Part shown: piece by piece, positions 53,667-64,000 of the stretch
Numbering within the stretch: the stretch's first letter is position 1
Layout of the letters: every line of letters starts with the position of its first letter
Source of the DNA: Chimonanthus salicifolius
Lineage: Eukaryota > Streptophyta > Magnoliopsida > Laurales > Calycanthaceae
Assembly (NCBI GenBank): GCA_013350335.1
Contig: CM023536.1
Coordinates: 8,080,207 to 8,144,206, forward strand
Direction of reading: 5' to 3'
DNA: 64,000 bases
Made by a program: the position numbers and the translations under genes
The notes under the pieces: model-generated
Databases searched by the model: none
Told to the model about the DNA's origin: nothing
The model's input: only the letters and a program-made list of their open reading frames with translations

Positions 53667-56600
53667 TGTAACAATTCGACCTTTAATTAGAAAATGACAA
53701 ATTTTTAGAATCATTAACTCAGCTTTCTGACCGGTTAATATGATAAAATACAGAAATAGCTTCCCGAAAAGGTATTACGTGACCGGATTAGAGCTAGTTT
53801 GCTTACTGATCCAGTTCGACGAAGTTCGGAGGGCATTTTGGACATTACTTAATGTCTTTTGTTTTATATATAAAAATCATGAATAATGTCTTTTAAACTT
53901 CTTGAGTGTGAAAGACCACTCTTCTGATATATTCAGATCTTGAAATTCACACACATACTAAGCTTTTGAGTACGCTACTCAGTGGTATTTTCGAAATTTC
54001 ACGAGTATTTCTCGAAACGTGTATTTTACACATACTTTTATCTAAAAGCCTCAATTTTCAAGATACCCTGTATTCCAAAAATTGACAAACTCAAATCACA
54101 GTCGATCTGCATTTTATCAAACTCGTTGACATTTTTAGAATGTCGAAATGAGTATTTTAAACGCTTGTTTCGAAGTGTCAAAATCACGATGATTATAAGC
54201 CGTCTATTTTATTAAAACATTGACTTTGTGAAAAATATTCCATTTTCGGTGTAAAAACAAAATGTGAACGTTCCACCATAAGTAAACCCCATGTTCTCAA
54301 CACATCTACAGTATTAGATTTTTACGAGTTATGGTCTAATATGATCGAAGAAAAATATTAAGGTAACAATGAATTTTACTGTTGGTGAATGATAAGGTTT
54401 TCATCTGCCGACAATAATCAACAGTTGAGATACTACCGACGGATCCAAGGGGCAGGGTTCACATGACCAATCTCAAATAGTGATTTGTAAACTCCTATAA
54501 ATAGGTCCACTCGGTTTACATTTAAAATCACAAATTCACAGATTTTTTTTCAAATTTTTCAGATTTTCTCTTCTGCTGGGTGTTTACTATTGCTCTATAA
54601 CTACAGTCTTAATTTTTTGGAGGATTTCTATAAGTATTTATTTTGATTTAATATTTTAGTTTATAGACTTCATTAAGAGGAAGTTAGATATTCAATTTCG
54701 TCAGAAAATGTCTTACGGTTTGCTCTATATACATCGGAGAAGAAAATACAAAAAAAATTGAAAAATCTGTCAATGAACAGTAACTTGCACCTCACTGTTA
54801 ATTGCGGCGCACTATTCATGTGGAAGCATTTTGGTAATTTATATGAACAATACTAGTGGCATTTTCATAATTTTTATGAATAGTACCAGAATGGCATTTT
54901 CATAATTTTGGTGAACAGTTACAGTGGCATTTTCGTAATTTTTGTGAATAGTGCCCAAGGGCATTCTGGTAAATCTGGATTTTTTTTGAGACAAAAACGT
55001 AATTTTTTGGAAAGGTTTCAAAAATGAATTTTATGTTGTTTAAACTTAAAAGTACTTATTTTAGACCACTTGTAGGTTTATTTTTACTCCATATTAAGCT
55101 CAGGGGTAAAATCGTAATTTTTTTAAAAAAAAGAAAAAAACTCTATAAATATATTGTCATGATATTTTAAAGACTTAGGAGTATATATTATGGGTATATA
55201 GTGTTATTATATGTTGTATTTACTGAAAAACTGTTTACTAAAATACATCTCATTTTGTATTCAATACAATGTTTCTTCCACCATTAGCTCTACGGTAAAA
55301 AATGGATGTCCGTGGTCATTGTTATTGACAGAAAGGAAGTGATTGAATTAGAATGCGATACCGACATTGTTCACACGTAAGGAGGTGATTATGAGTTTCT
55401 ACATATGAAACGTGAACATGAGAGTGTTTCGGGATGTCGACATCTAGCCATCCTAAAACGAAGTACGGAACTCACTTATTCCTATAGACTACTTGGTATT
55501 GTGATGTTAGTGATCTGATAATAGATCAGGTATCCAACTGTGATTCTAATAGGAATATGCATTTTGTGTATAACTGTGTGTATTGCAGGATAATTAATCT
55601 ATGCGATAAATGATGAGTATAGGGTAGAAACACCCGATTGGAGAGAACGGTAACACTTATTTGTGTTATAATATAACCCGTTGGTGGGCTTTTAATCTGT
55701 GTTTAGTTTTTCCAGCATAGTATAGTTAAATACTGATTGCTGATATTAGTATTATGATTCTATGCGAGAAGGCTTAGGAATCTATGTTAACTGAGTGAGG
55801 TTATTATGATCATATGTGTGAGAGGTATTATGTAGGTCGACAATTATGTTTAAATTCATGTGTTGATGTGCATATTGATTGGTGTACTGTGCATATCAAA
55901 TTACCTTACACCAATGTATGAAGTACCTAGCTCGTGGAGGGCAATTGGTACGAGGTGTATTTAAAATACGGGCTGTGTGAAGCACTAAGCAAGAATTTGC
56001 CGGCGGTATAGGAAACGTATTACTCGCGGCTAGGGAAGATCCGTAGAAATTATTTGGTGGGGGTATCTTTTTGAGAAAGGAATGACATTTCATGATAGAT
56101 AACTGTGTTGACATTATTTCTATATGATTTCTAAGTGTATAAATTGTTATTTGATAACATGTTTATTATGCTGATAATATGCTTTATTATCTAGAACTTT
56201 CTGTTGTTTTATCTTCACTGAGTTTATAAAGCTCACAACCCTTACGAAACAAGAAACTCGGGGGACGAAAGACAGGAAGGATCTTCAGCTGTAGTGAAGG
56301 GTGGAAACCCTCTAACTATCTATCCAATGTTGGGATTTTATGTTTAGCTTATTAGACGTTATACGTATGAACATGTAATTTAATAAGCCCTTTACGGTGT
56401 TCATTTTAGACACTGTAGGATGTAATAAAGTCTATTTCAGTTTCTGATGTGCAATTCTGATGTTGATAGAATTGATTGATGGTAAATGTTAGGTAGATCA
56501 TGTGTGACATTTTCTATTTGGACTTTCCTGAGAGGTCAAGTTATAGATTACATGTTGGTTAGTAGTGTATCCACATACTATAAGTCAAGGTGGAATCTGT

Positions 56601-56822
56601 CGAGGTTTTGGGTCTTAAGCGGGCCCATGGTGACCCCTCCATCTGTCTGGGATTCTTACCGGCTAGGTATGGTTGGATCCGAGGCTGCCAAATGTCAGAT
56701 ACAAACTTAGTCATATGAGATATTAAGTCCATGTATTAAAATGATTTTCGCAAAGGCTCAGTATCGTATTAGAAAAAAAAAAAGTCTGATGTCAGTGGAC
56801 CCGGAGGGATCGGGGCGTGACA
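53667..56822. mobile_element. Large solo-LTR-like insertion
   Basis: Starts TGTAACAATTCGACC and ends GGATCGGGGCGTGACA, with 5-bp flanks ATGGT (53662-53666) and ATGGC (56823-56827). Unit 1 shows the empty site (aaaatatggcaaataat, about 47488). No coding region is found in 3156 bp. Size, TG...CA ends and the gtttataaagctcacaaccc block fit a long LTR of a chromovirus-type gypsy element (inference), left by LTR-LTR recombination. The internal part of the element is absent. Confidence 0.72.
54836..54985. repeat. Short tandem repeats inside the solo LTR
   Basis: About four degenerate copies, 30-40 bp each, of gtggcattttcgtaattttt followed by gtgaatagt. Base changes differ between copies. Confidence 0.75.
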
Positions 56823-56878
56823 ATGGCAACTAATATCTAAAAGTGAGCTTAGGTTTTATAAAGCATTTATGAAATTTA

Positions 56879-57412
56879 TAGGGATGAAACTTGGATTGGG
56901 TTTTAATTCAACACTTATGATTCGACTTGAAAAATCAGTGGGTGTTGGTTATGTATTTGTATATTTCAGGTTGGGTTGGATTCAGAAAAAATCGTATGCA
57001 GTTCGGCTCATACAGGGTTGAGATGTTAAAATCAACTTGACCCAACGACGTAACTTGACCCGACCTAAGTACACCAAATTGAATTAACATTAAATAATTA
57101 TCTTATTTATTTTTCTTATGAATTCTAGTTTATGTATTTCATTAAAGTTAAAATAACTTAGTCTATTTTCTCAATTCTTTATAGTTTAATAGCTTACAGG
57201 AAAGTTCACTTATTTTTCATTTTATACTAAGAACAGTTTTCCTCTCATTTTTATAATTTCTTTCTTAGAAATTTTTGTTGAGTTAGAATAAAATAAAATT
57301 TGAGTCGAGTCGAGTCGGGTCAGGTTAGTAATTAAAATTTGAGTCGGATTAGATAGGTTAGATACAAAACTTATTATTACGTGTAGCCAACCCAATCTAT
57401 CCGAATACCACT
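56879..57412. mobile_element. Family A MITE-like element, copy A4
   Basis: Left end tagggatgaaacttggattg; interior gggttggattc, gacccgacctaagtac and gagtcgagtcgggtcaggtt. The right end is eroded (ccgaataccacttcta). Part of it is also present in unit 1 (about 48055-48190), so it predates the tandem duplication. Confidence 0.55.
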
Positions 57413-57727
57413 TCTAATTTTAGTAACGAGAAATGATCTTATGTAGTCATTTTAATAATAAAATTGATTAATAAATGATGGGATTTGACAAATATGAGAT
57501 TTGTTAAATAAAAATCTAAACCGTTGATTAATTTCTGTACACATATGTACAAATGTTTCTTTTTAGATTTTGTTTAAGTATTGACTATCATTGATACTTG
57601 ATTAGAAAATGTATAAAGTTCATCGCTGCTCTTCTTTTGATCTATCCTACCTGATGAATCCAATGTTTTCGCAAAATCTGACGAGTGACATAGATATTAA
57701 TATTAATGCATAATTTTTTATTATTAT

Positions 57728-57800
57728 TGTAACATGGGTATTCCCACCTCATATCGAAGGTGAAACTACTCTCACAAGCAAGTGTAAACCTCCCAATCAT
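57728..57800 (-). mobile_element. SINE family S2 fragment
   Basis: gtaacatgggtattcccacc and gaaggtgaaactactctcac resemble the reverse of the S2 variant at 7500-7545. Confidence 0.4.
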
Positions 57801-57961
57801 TTTCTGTTAGCTAGGAACGGCGGCCGTATGGGTGGAATTATAGATGTCTAATTCTAGCCATTTTAAATCTCCTTGTTTCCTTCAACTGCAATTTTATTTC
57901 TCAAGTAGACCCTATCCATAAGACCTCCCTTCGTAACTGGGTGAACTTTCCGGAGCATCAT

Positions 57962-58574
57962 TGTAACGACTCGACCCGAACATAGGACTTAGGACTTGAT
58001 TCAGTGTGATATTTTCCACTTTGGGCCACGCACACAGCTCGAACCGGCACGGTTTTGCATTTGGGCCCTTGCCCACATGGCCAAGGCCCAAAAACGCGTC
58101 ACATGAAGTCAAGAGGGGCTAGCCTTCTGAAAACCCCTCCTCTATTTTTTTTCTCCACCGATGTGGGACTCACCCTACATCGGTGGTGTGTTGCCCACAA
58201 CCCACACCTAGGCAGGGGTATCACAATCATCTCGCCTAAGGCCTCGAGCTGCCCTCGGCTCGACAACATCAGGGGAAGGAGAAAGGCCCACATACTCCGC
58301 GTGTTGAACTCGGCTCTGATACCAAATTTGTAACGATCCGACTTGAATACAGGGCTTAGGGCTTGACTCAGTGTGATGTTGTCCGCTTTGGGTCTCGCAC
58401 ACAGCTCGAACCCAAACGGTTTTGCATTTGGGCCATGGCCCACATGGCCAAGGCCCAAAACGCGTCACATGAAGTCAAGAGGGGTTGGCCTTCTTAAAAC
58501 CCCTCCTCTCTTTTCTTTCTCCACCGATGTCCCACATCGATGGTGTGCTGTCCACACCTGGGCAGGGTATCACA
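57962..58574 (-). mobile_element. Complete TRIM retrotransposon
   Basis: LTRs 57962-58225 (264 bp) and 58329-58574 (246 bp), both TGTAACG...TATCACA, flank 103 bp. A perfect 5-bp target duplication ATCAT lies at 57957-57961 and 58575-58579. ggctctgatacca (58312-58324) is the exact reverse complement of the initiator-Met primer site TGGTATCAGAGCC, so the element runs on the minus strand. A few indels separate the LTRs. No protein is encoded; mobilisation would be in trans. Confidence 0.93.
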
Positions 58575-58584
58575 ATCATTCTTT

Positions 58585-58935
58585 TGTTAGCCCATATCAC
58601 TGTATCTTTTTTAGTTTTTGGTTAGATGCCTTGTTCTGTTGCTGGTCTTTGGCTCAGTTTTGAATTTCTTGTTGCCTTTTTTGGCTTTTTTTGCCTGGCC
58701 CGGGCTGTGGGTCTTTACTTGTAAATTCTTCGGGTCTTTACTCTTATTCTGTTTAGCCCATATCACTGTATCTTTTTTAGTTTTTGGCTAGATGCCTTGT
58801 TCTGTTGCTGGTCTTTGGCTCAGTTTTGAATTTCTTGTGGCCTTTTTTGGCTGGCCCGGGTTGTGGGTCTTTACTTGTAAATTCTTCGGGCCTCCCTTTG
58901 AATGTCATACTACTAACCTTTCATTCAAAAAAAGT
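58585..58935 (+). mobile_element. LINE-type 3' tail, tandemly duplicated
   Basis: Two successive copies of agcccatatcactgtatctt, ttctgttgctggtctttggc and gtgggtctttacttgtaaat (58590-58755 and 58756-58890), then ccctttgaatgtcatactac and a short A-run. The first copy ends before the A-tail, so the duplication is local. Confidence 0.65.
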
Positions 58936-59080
58936 GTAAACCTCTCAATCCACTCACACTCGTAAATCTCAATGAGGAGTAACCCATGAAGAATGACCCA
59001 GAAAGCTTTGAGCATGAATCAAACTTAAGATAGGAATTCATTTAAAAAAAAAACCCTTCTTGACCATCAGACCAAAGTCA
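58934..59080 (-). mobile_element. SINE family S2 fragment
   Basis: gtaaacctctcaatccactc, gagtaacccatgaagaatga and cttgaccatcagacca are the S2 variant in reverse order. Confidence 0.5.
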
Positions 59081-59476
59081 TGAAGAGTTCAATGGATCAT
59101 ACATATTTCAGATGTTACTATCTACTCAGACCAAAGTCATGAAGAGTTCAATGGATCATACATATCTCAGATGCTACTATCTACCATCTCCAAGTTCAGA
59201 TATTAGACTCTCTCTCTTACTGTAGTAGCTTATTGTCTTCTTCTTTGCACTGCAAAGGTAAATATAATAAGAATAGGTCGTTGTGATCATACATATCGCA
59301 GATGTTACTATCTACTCAGACCAAAGTCATGAAGAGTTCAATGGATCATACATATCTCAGATGCTACTATCTACCATCTCCAAGTTCAGATATTAGACTC
59401 TCTCTCTTACTGTAGCTTATTGTCTTCTTCTTTGCACTGCAAAGGTAAATATAATAAGAATAGGTCGTTGTGATTG
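59070..59476. repeat. Nested local tandem duplication (about 190 bp, with a smaller one inside)
   Basis: gatgttactatctactcaga occurs at 59111 and 59301, and caagttcagatattagactc at 59191 and 59381, giving a period of 190 bp. Within it, ccaaagtcatgaagagttca recurs at 59072 and 59131. Unit 1 has only one copy of this region. Confidence 0.82.
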
Positions 59477-59939
59477 TATTAGGAGTGGGAATGTGGAAGG
59501 TGACATGGAATGCCTACATTCAAATCATCTTTATCTGTTTATAATTGTTAATGTAGGACTAGTTGACCTAACCAGTCTGCATTAAACAAAGGACAATAAG
59601 GGAGAAACTTGACCAAAGAGAGAGATCCATTGAAATATTTCCTAATACAACGGCAACAGTTGCAGAAACCGGCCATGAATATTGAAATGAAAATGAAACT
59701 ATAATTAATTCTACAGTCCAATGTTCTTGCTATTTGGGAATCTATGAGCTTCGTGGAGTAAGTGGAGAGGAGATTTATAAAATGTTTATGCTCTTAATCC
59801 AAGCTTTTCTTTGAGGGTGGATATCATCTCATAGTTAAAAAAAAATAACGAATGAATAAAGAATCATTTAACTATCAAATTATTGAAAAAAATTCCAGTT
59901 CTAGAATTACCAAAATTTACTGTTTTCTTTAAAAAATAA

Positions 59940-61290
59940 CAATCGAACCTATCTAAAATGTGAAATGAGTTTGATCAAGTTAACCCATTAATGTCCAATA
60001 TGACAATTATTGGTTGGATTCACCCATTTTATAAAATGGTGAAGTCACTTAAGTGAAATATAGTGAAGATTGTAGACATCACATTGTAGCCCAGCCCAAC
60101 TCCATGCTAGACCTGAGGTAGACTTTGAGCTAGCATATGCCGGTTAATTAAATTAAAGGAATGGGCTCACCTGTAGGAGTTTTACACTGGGATATTCCAC
60201 GATTTTCAACACGTAAATTCAAAAAAATTAAATTAGATTTTTGAATTGTCAATGTGGAGTCTCACTCGTAGTACAACGAAATTGGATTTGAGCTAGTATT
60301 GTGGACCTTAGATTGTAGGTAAGAGTTTTGTCATGTCAAATAGTAGTGTTAGGAACCCCCAAATGCCTCTTCAAATGATAGATTTTGACATTGATTTGCA
60401 TACATATGAAATCATGGAGTTGATCACAATTTTTTTTAGAATGAAGGTTAGCAAAGTTTCATTCAAAGAGGCGGAAGCCCAAAGATATACAACGGAAGAA
60501 ACCCACAACCTGAAGGGGCTCAAAACATAAATGACACTTGGCCGAAGCCCAGATTAGACTCAAAACAAAACAAAAGAAAGGCCATACAAAAACAGAGCTC
60601 AAAACCCGCGAAGCATTCTGGCGCAGGCAGAAACAAAGCATGGAGACACAGCACAGCCGAAGCGAGGCACAAAGGTCAGGGATCACGGGGGCTCTCCATG
60701 AAGGAAGATGCCAGAACCGTTGCAATCCTTGAGAGAGAGAGCATGTCTGCAAGGATGATAACAATTTCGTTGTCAGGATACGTGAACCTGATCATTTGGG
60801 ATATATTGTTGATGTGACTCGCATCATCGTAGGTCGAAGTCTGTACTGAGCTTGCAGGGGTGTCAAAGGGGGGCGGCGCTGCCTTATCTCAAGGACAATT
60901 TTTTAATTTCATATGACATCTTATATAAACCTTTATTAAAGTAGTATATGTTATTATGTCCCACATCACCTGTAGGCCTGTGGATTATGGGGTTTATATA
61001 TGCATGGACACCCTCTTTTTATAATTCAGTTTTTAGCCCTACGTGGAGGGGGAGAGTCGAATGTCTCCAATCCTGACGCTGAGGAATAGTATTAGCAAAG
61101 TGCTACTTCGCAAGTGGACCTTTGGGTCTCAGGATTTATAAGCCCATGAACACCATCTCTTTTAAAGTCGGTTTTTAAAGATGAATTTTACTCACGTATT
61201 TTAAAAGTGTATATGATTATTTTGTAAGGGAGTAGAATATTTTTTCTCTTTTTTATTTTTTATCTTTGAGCATAATTGAATTGATATTGA
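59940..61290. other. Unit 2 intergenic region with small element traces
   Basis: No gene. 60160-60232 is an S1 SINE tail (gggctcacctgtaggagttt, then taaattcaaaaaaatt). 60430-60560 is a reversed LINE 3' tail. 60950-61170 has tgtcccacatcacctgtagg and ttatggggtttatatatgc, possibly a decayed TRIM LTR. Confidence 0.45.
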
Positions 61291-61669
61291 ACCGATGGTC
61301 TCCACCGTCCACTGCCGTCCAAATGAATATGAGAGGTGTCTGTCTGATTTCTAAAACTGAGAAAGTGGTAGTAATTTGTAAATGCTGCTTCTACTGGTTG
61401 TGCATTGACTCGAGGGCCTCTCACCATCAGAATCAACCTCGAATTCGATGGAAAGAAGATGAAAACTCTGTTTCTTTTCTTTCTTTCTTTTTCCCGTAGT
61501 TTAAGAAGGGTTACAAAAAAGAGAAATTAAGTCATTCTCATAAATTAAATAATGATGCTTGAATCTTCTTGGAAGGAAACATTTTCCCTGTCTCTGTCTC
61601 TTTATCTTTGCCTTTCTCTCTTCCTTTTCTGCTTTCACGTGCGACACCACCCCTTTCCTTTCCTGTACA

Positions 61670-61830
61670 TGCAACGGCTGGATTTTGAATTTCACACTTA
61701 AATAACTCGGGTTTTTTTGTTGGGTCATTGTGTTGAGTCTTGACACGTCAAGGTGGGTGAATCATGCAGGTTAAACACGGGTGCATGAACGTGTATCTTT
61801 CACACTCCAACCAGAAAATCTCCGAGTCAA
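61670..61830. repeat. Conserved block present three times (50600, 51428, 61670)
   Basis: Each copy holds ggattttgaatttcactctt, gtcttgacacgtcaaggt, cggtgaatcatgcatgttaa and acacgggtgcatgaacgtgt. Unit 1 has two copies, unit 2 one. Function is unknown. Confidence 0.75.
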
Positions 61831-61892
61831 AAATGCCATTCACTACAACCAGTGACAGAAGACTAATTTTATCTTTTATACTATTTTTTTTT

Positions 61893-62025
61893 TTTTAATT
61901 TACGTATGAGAAATCATAGGATATTCAGCTTAAAACTCCTATGGATGAGCTCACAATCTCTAAGACACACCAAAATTAGACCATGGAATCTTGAACCCGT
62001 AACCTTTTAGTTGTAGAAGCTTCTA
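61893..62025 (-). mobile_element. SINE family S1, degraded copy
   Basis: In reverse order: ttacgtatgagaaatcatag, actcctatggatgagctcac, aagacacaccaaaattagac and catggaatcttgaaccc, matching S1b. Confidence 0.6.
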
Positions 62026-62626
62026 TATATATTTTTTCTTTTCTACCACAGTTTATATTAACTTGGATAACAAAAGATGGGGAAGTGATATATATTCAGA
62101 AGGCTTCTTTCATATACTATTATTTATAAAAAAAATCAATTTTTTTTTTATATCTGCCATGAAAAGTAAATAAAAAATTAAATGACTCTTTTTTAATTCA
62201 ATTAGTAAAAATACATATCAATATGATAGTTTTGAATATTAAAAGAAGTTACATATCAAGTAAGACCAAACCTTTTCAACTCTAAGTGCAGTTCTCTATA
62301 TTTCGTGGATAAGTTTTCATGTAAATCAACTTTCTCTACGGCACATACTTTTCTCACATTTAAAGACCATCTTAAAATTTATTTATTTACTTTGTAATTA
62401 CAATGGTTGTGAATGCCATGGATTCCATACTTTAGAAATTGACATTTACTATTAAATTTTAAGAAATTAATTTTCACAATCTATTGTTCACTTAACACTC
62501 ACATGACTTGAAAAATCCTTAAACTAACCAAGAGACACTCATTTTTATCAGTTTATTTAATTTATATTAATTTAAACCAACACATCAAATGAACTCTATC
62601 AAGAAAGATTAAGTAGATATAGGATT

Positions 62627-62745
62627 GAAATTTGACTCAATCCAACTTATATTAAAATTTATTGAATCCGACTGAATTTGATTCGAATTTTCGACCTAAC
62701 TCAACTTGAGTGCTGGTCTGACTCGATCAGAGTTTCAACCTTAAT
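62627..62745. mobile_element. Degraded family A MITE
   Basis: Left end ataggattgaaatttgactc; right end, reversed, aaggttgaaactctgatcga. The interior is cgactgaatttgattcgaat-like. The left-half words recur at 62770-62890. Confidence 0.5.
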
Positions 62746-62966
62746 TGCTATTATATTATGACTTTGTATGCTTGAGTTTAGTGGGTCACATCGAGTCGGA
62801 TGAAGTTGATTTTAAATTTCTCAACTCAATTCAAATTCAAATTATTCAAATTTTGAGATCGTGGAGTTTTATTCCAACTCAAGTTGCACTCCCAGGGAGA
62901 TGCATGTTTGTGAGGGATGATGCAACAGGGAAGATTCCAAACGTAAAACGAAGCACCGACCTCACT

Positions 62967-63107
62967 CTATAAGCAGATCCACCTGTTGCTTCTAATTTTA
63001 TTGTGGAAGAGTACCTTGCAATAATGGAGGATCAGAGGAAGAAGGAAACATCAACTCTCATGAAGACTTGTACAGCTTACAGAAATGAGGTGGACAAGGC
63101 GTTTACA
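62967..63107 (+). other. Possible orphan promoter and first exon
   Basis: A TATA-like tctataag (62967-62974) is followed by ATG at 63024 and 28 codons (MEDQRKKETS... ...RNEVDKAFT) ending at a good splice donor aca|gtaagt (63108). Unit 1 keeps the TATA-like box and donor but has an early stop (atggaggtgtga). No family was recognised, and no convincing second exon follows before BAHD3. It may be the remnant of a duplicated small gene or chance. Confidence 0.3.
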
Positions 63108-63430
63108 GTAAGTAATTAAGAAATAAGAAAGGAGGAGGTGGTGGCAGTGGCAGTGTTGGGGACGTGAAACTCGAGAAGTAATGAAGGAGATTCGCAGAAG
63201 GATCCATGATTCCTAGGTAAATACCTTAAAATTTTAAATATTATTTATTTTAACTTGACTGAAGCATGTCAAGTTGCTGATGGTGGACTCAATCTCAGCA
63301 TTGAATAAAGGCCAAAGTATTAACTAAAGAGGCAAAGCATCAAATAATAGTCACTGAAACAGAGCAAAACCTAGTAAATGAGAAACCCAAGCCATCAACT
63401 TACGTTAACCCAACTCACTCTGTTTCTCTT

Positions 63431-63437
63431 TATATAA
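63431..63437 (+). promoter_or_regulatory. TATA box of BAHD3
   Basis: tatataa within tctctttatataacag, about 140 bp before the ATG, at the position homologous to the other two copies. Confidence 0.7.
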
Positions 63438-63576
63438 CAGAGAGAGGAGAGAGTAGTAGCAGAGTAACAGAGAAGAAGATTTTAATGGGTAGAACGAGTT
63501 TCTGATTACCAGACTTATCTTCTTCATTACTTTTCTCTTCAAAAGATTGAGAGAAAATTGCAACTGAGTTGTCGTA

Positions 63577-64000
63577 ATGTCTCCTCCTCCTCTTTCTTTC
63601 GCTGCTCCCAAACTTGTTTCCAAATGTATGATATATCCAACTCAAAAATCAACCCTTGAAGATCTGAAGCTCTCTGTCTCTGATCTTCCAATGCTCTCAT
63701 GTCAATACATTCAAAAGGGAGTCTTGCTCAACCTTCCCACTTTCTCCTCTCAACTTCTTCTTTCCCTTCTCAAATCCTCTCTCTCCCACACTCTTCTTCA
63801 CTTCCCCCCATTAGCCGGTCGCTTCTTCACCGACTCGGAAGGTCATGTGTTCATCACCTGCAATGATGCCGGTGTCGAATTTATCCACGCCAATGCCAGT
63901 GATGTCACCATCAATGACCTCCTCTCCCCGGTTGACGTCCCCGACTCGTTCAGGAAATTCTTCACCTACGCCTTTGATGGAGCTATCAGTTATAACGGCC
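63577..64000 (+). CDS. BAHD (HXXXD-type) acyltransferase, copy 3 (cut by window end)
   Basis: The first 141 codons are open from ATG at 63577 (same gtcgtaATG context). The N-terminus MSPPPLSFAAPKLVSKC is one residue shorter than in copy 2. The following sequence (SVSDLPMLSC, FPPLAGRFFTDSEGH, KFFTYAFDGAISYNG) is closer to copy 2 than to copy 1, with a few changes such as two Asp-to-Asn replacements near residues 106 and 113. The window ends before the HXXXD motif, so integrity of the active site cannot be judged. The upstream region shares with copy 1 the block gcattgaataaaggccaaag, which copy 2 lacks. Confidence 0.88.
   Translation, partial: MSPPPLSFAAPKLVSKCMIYPTQKSTLEDLKLSVSDLPMLSCQYIQKGVLLNLPTFSSQLLLSLLKSSLSHTLLHFPPLAGRFFTDSEGHVFITCNDAGVEFIHANASDVTINDLLSPVDVPDSFRKFFTYAFDGAISYNG

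Larger units (their letters stand above)
53360..63215. repeat. Tandem segmental duplication, unit 2
   Basis: Second copy of 47130-52935, enlarged by the 3156-bp LTR-like insertion, a TRIM, a LINE tail and local tandem repeats. BAHD3 follows 360 bp after its end. Confidence 0.85.

Overview
The window is nuclear DNA of a flowering plant, probably not a grass. It is AT-rich (roughly one third GC by eye) and carries plant-type introns, BAHD acyltransferase genes, a cucumisin-type subtilase, and dense mobile DNA: Ty3/gypsy and copia LTR elements, TRIMs, LINE remnants, tRNA-derived SINEs, and hAT-like and Stowaway-like MITEs. The species cannot be named from the sequence alone.

Only four protein genes look real. 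Three are closely related intronless BAHD acyltransferases: BAHD1 (984-2399, minus), BAHD2 (44337-45749, plus) and BAHD3 (63577 to beyond the window end, plus). Their coding GC is clearly higher than that of the surroundings. The fourth is an apparently intact ten-exon secreted subtilisin-like protease (17323-24338, plus) with the complete D/H/N/S catalytic set. A broken 3' piece of a second subtilase lies about 10 kb upstream of the intact gene.

The layout is dominated by duplication. About 885-12716 and 39046-45865 are the two arms of a large inverted duplication. It carries BAHD1 and BAHD2 head to head around a 26-kb spacer that holds the subtilase. The left arm is longer because a non-autonomous gypsy element (3541-7060) and MITEs inserted into it. 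The inner end of the left arm is followed by a second, direct partial copy (12722-13738) fused to the subtilase fragment.

Right of BAHD2 lies a tandem duplication. Unit 1 (about 47130-52935) is repeated as unit 2 (about 53360-63215), which is expanded by a solo-LTR-like insertion, a TRIM and local tandem repeats. BAHD3 begins directly after unit 2. The BAHD copy expected between units 1 and 2 is absent. The locus is therefore a BAHD gene cluster that expanded by inverted and tandem segmental duplication.

No functional pathway linking the BAHD enzymes and the protease can be read from the sequence. The intergenic DNA is mostly layered repeats. Many have exact ends and target-site duplications, so the relative order of several events can be inferred.
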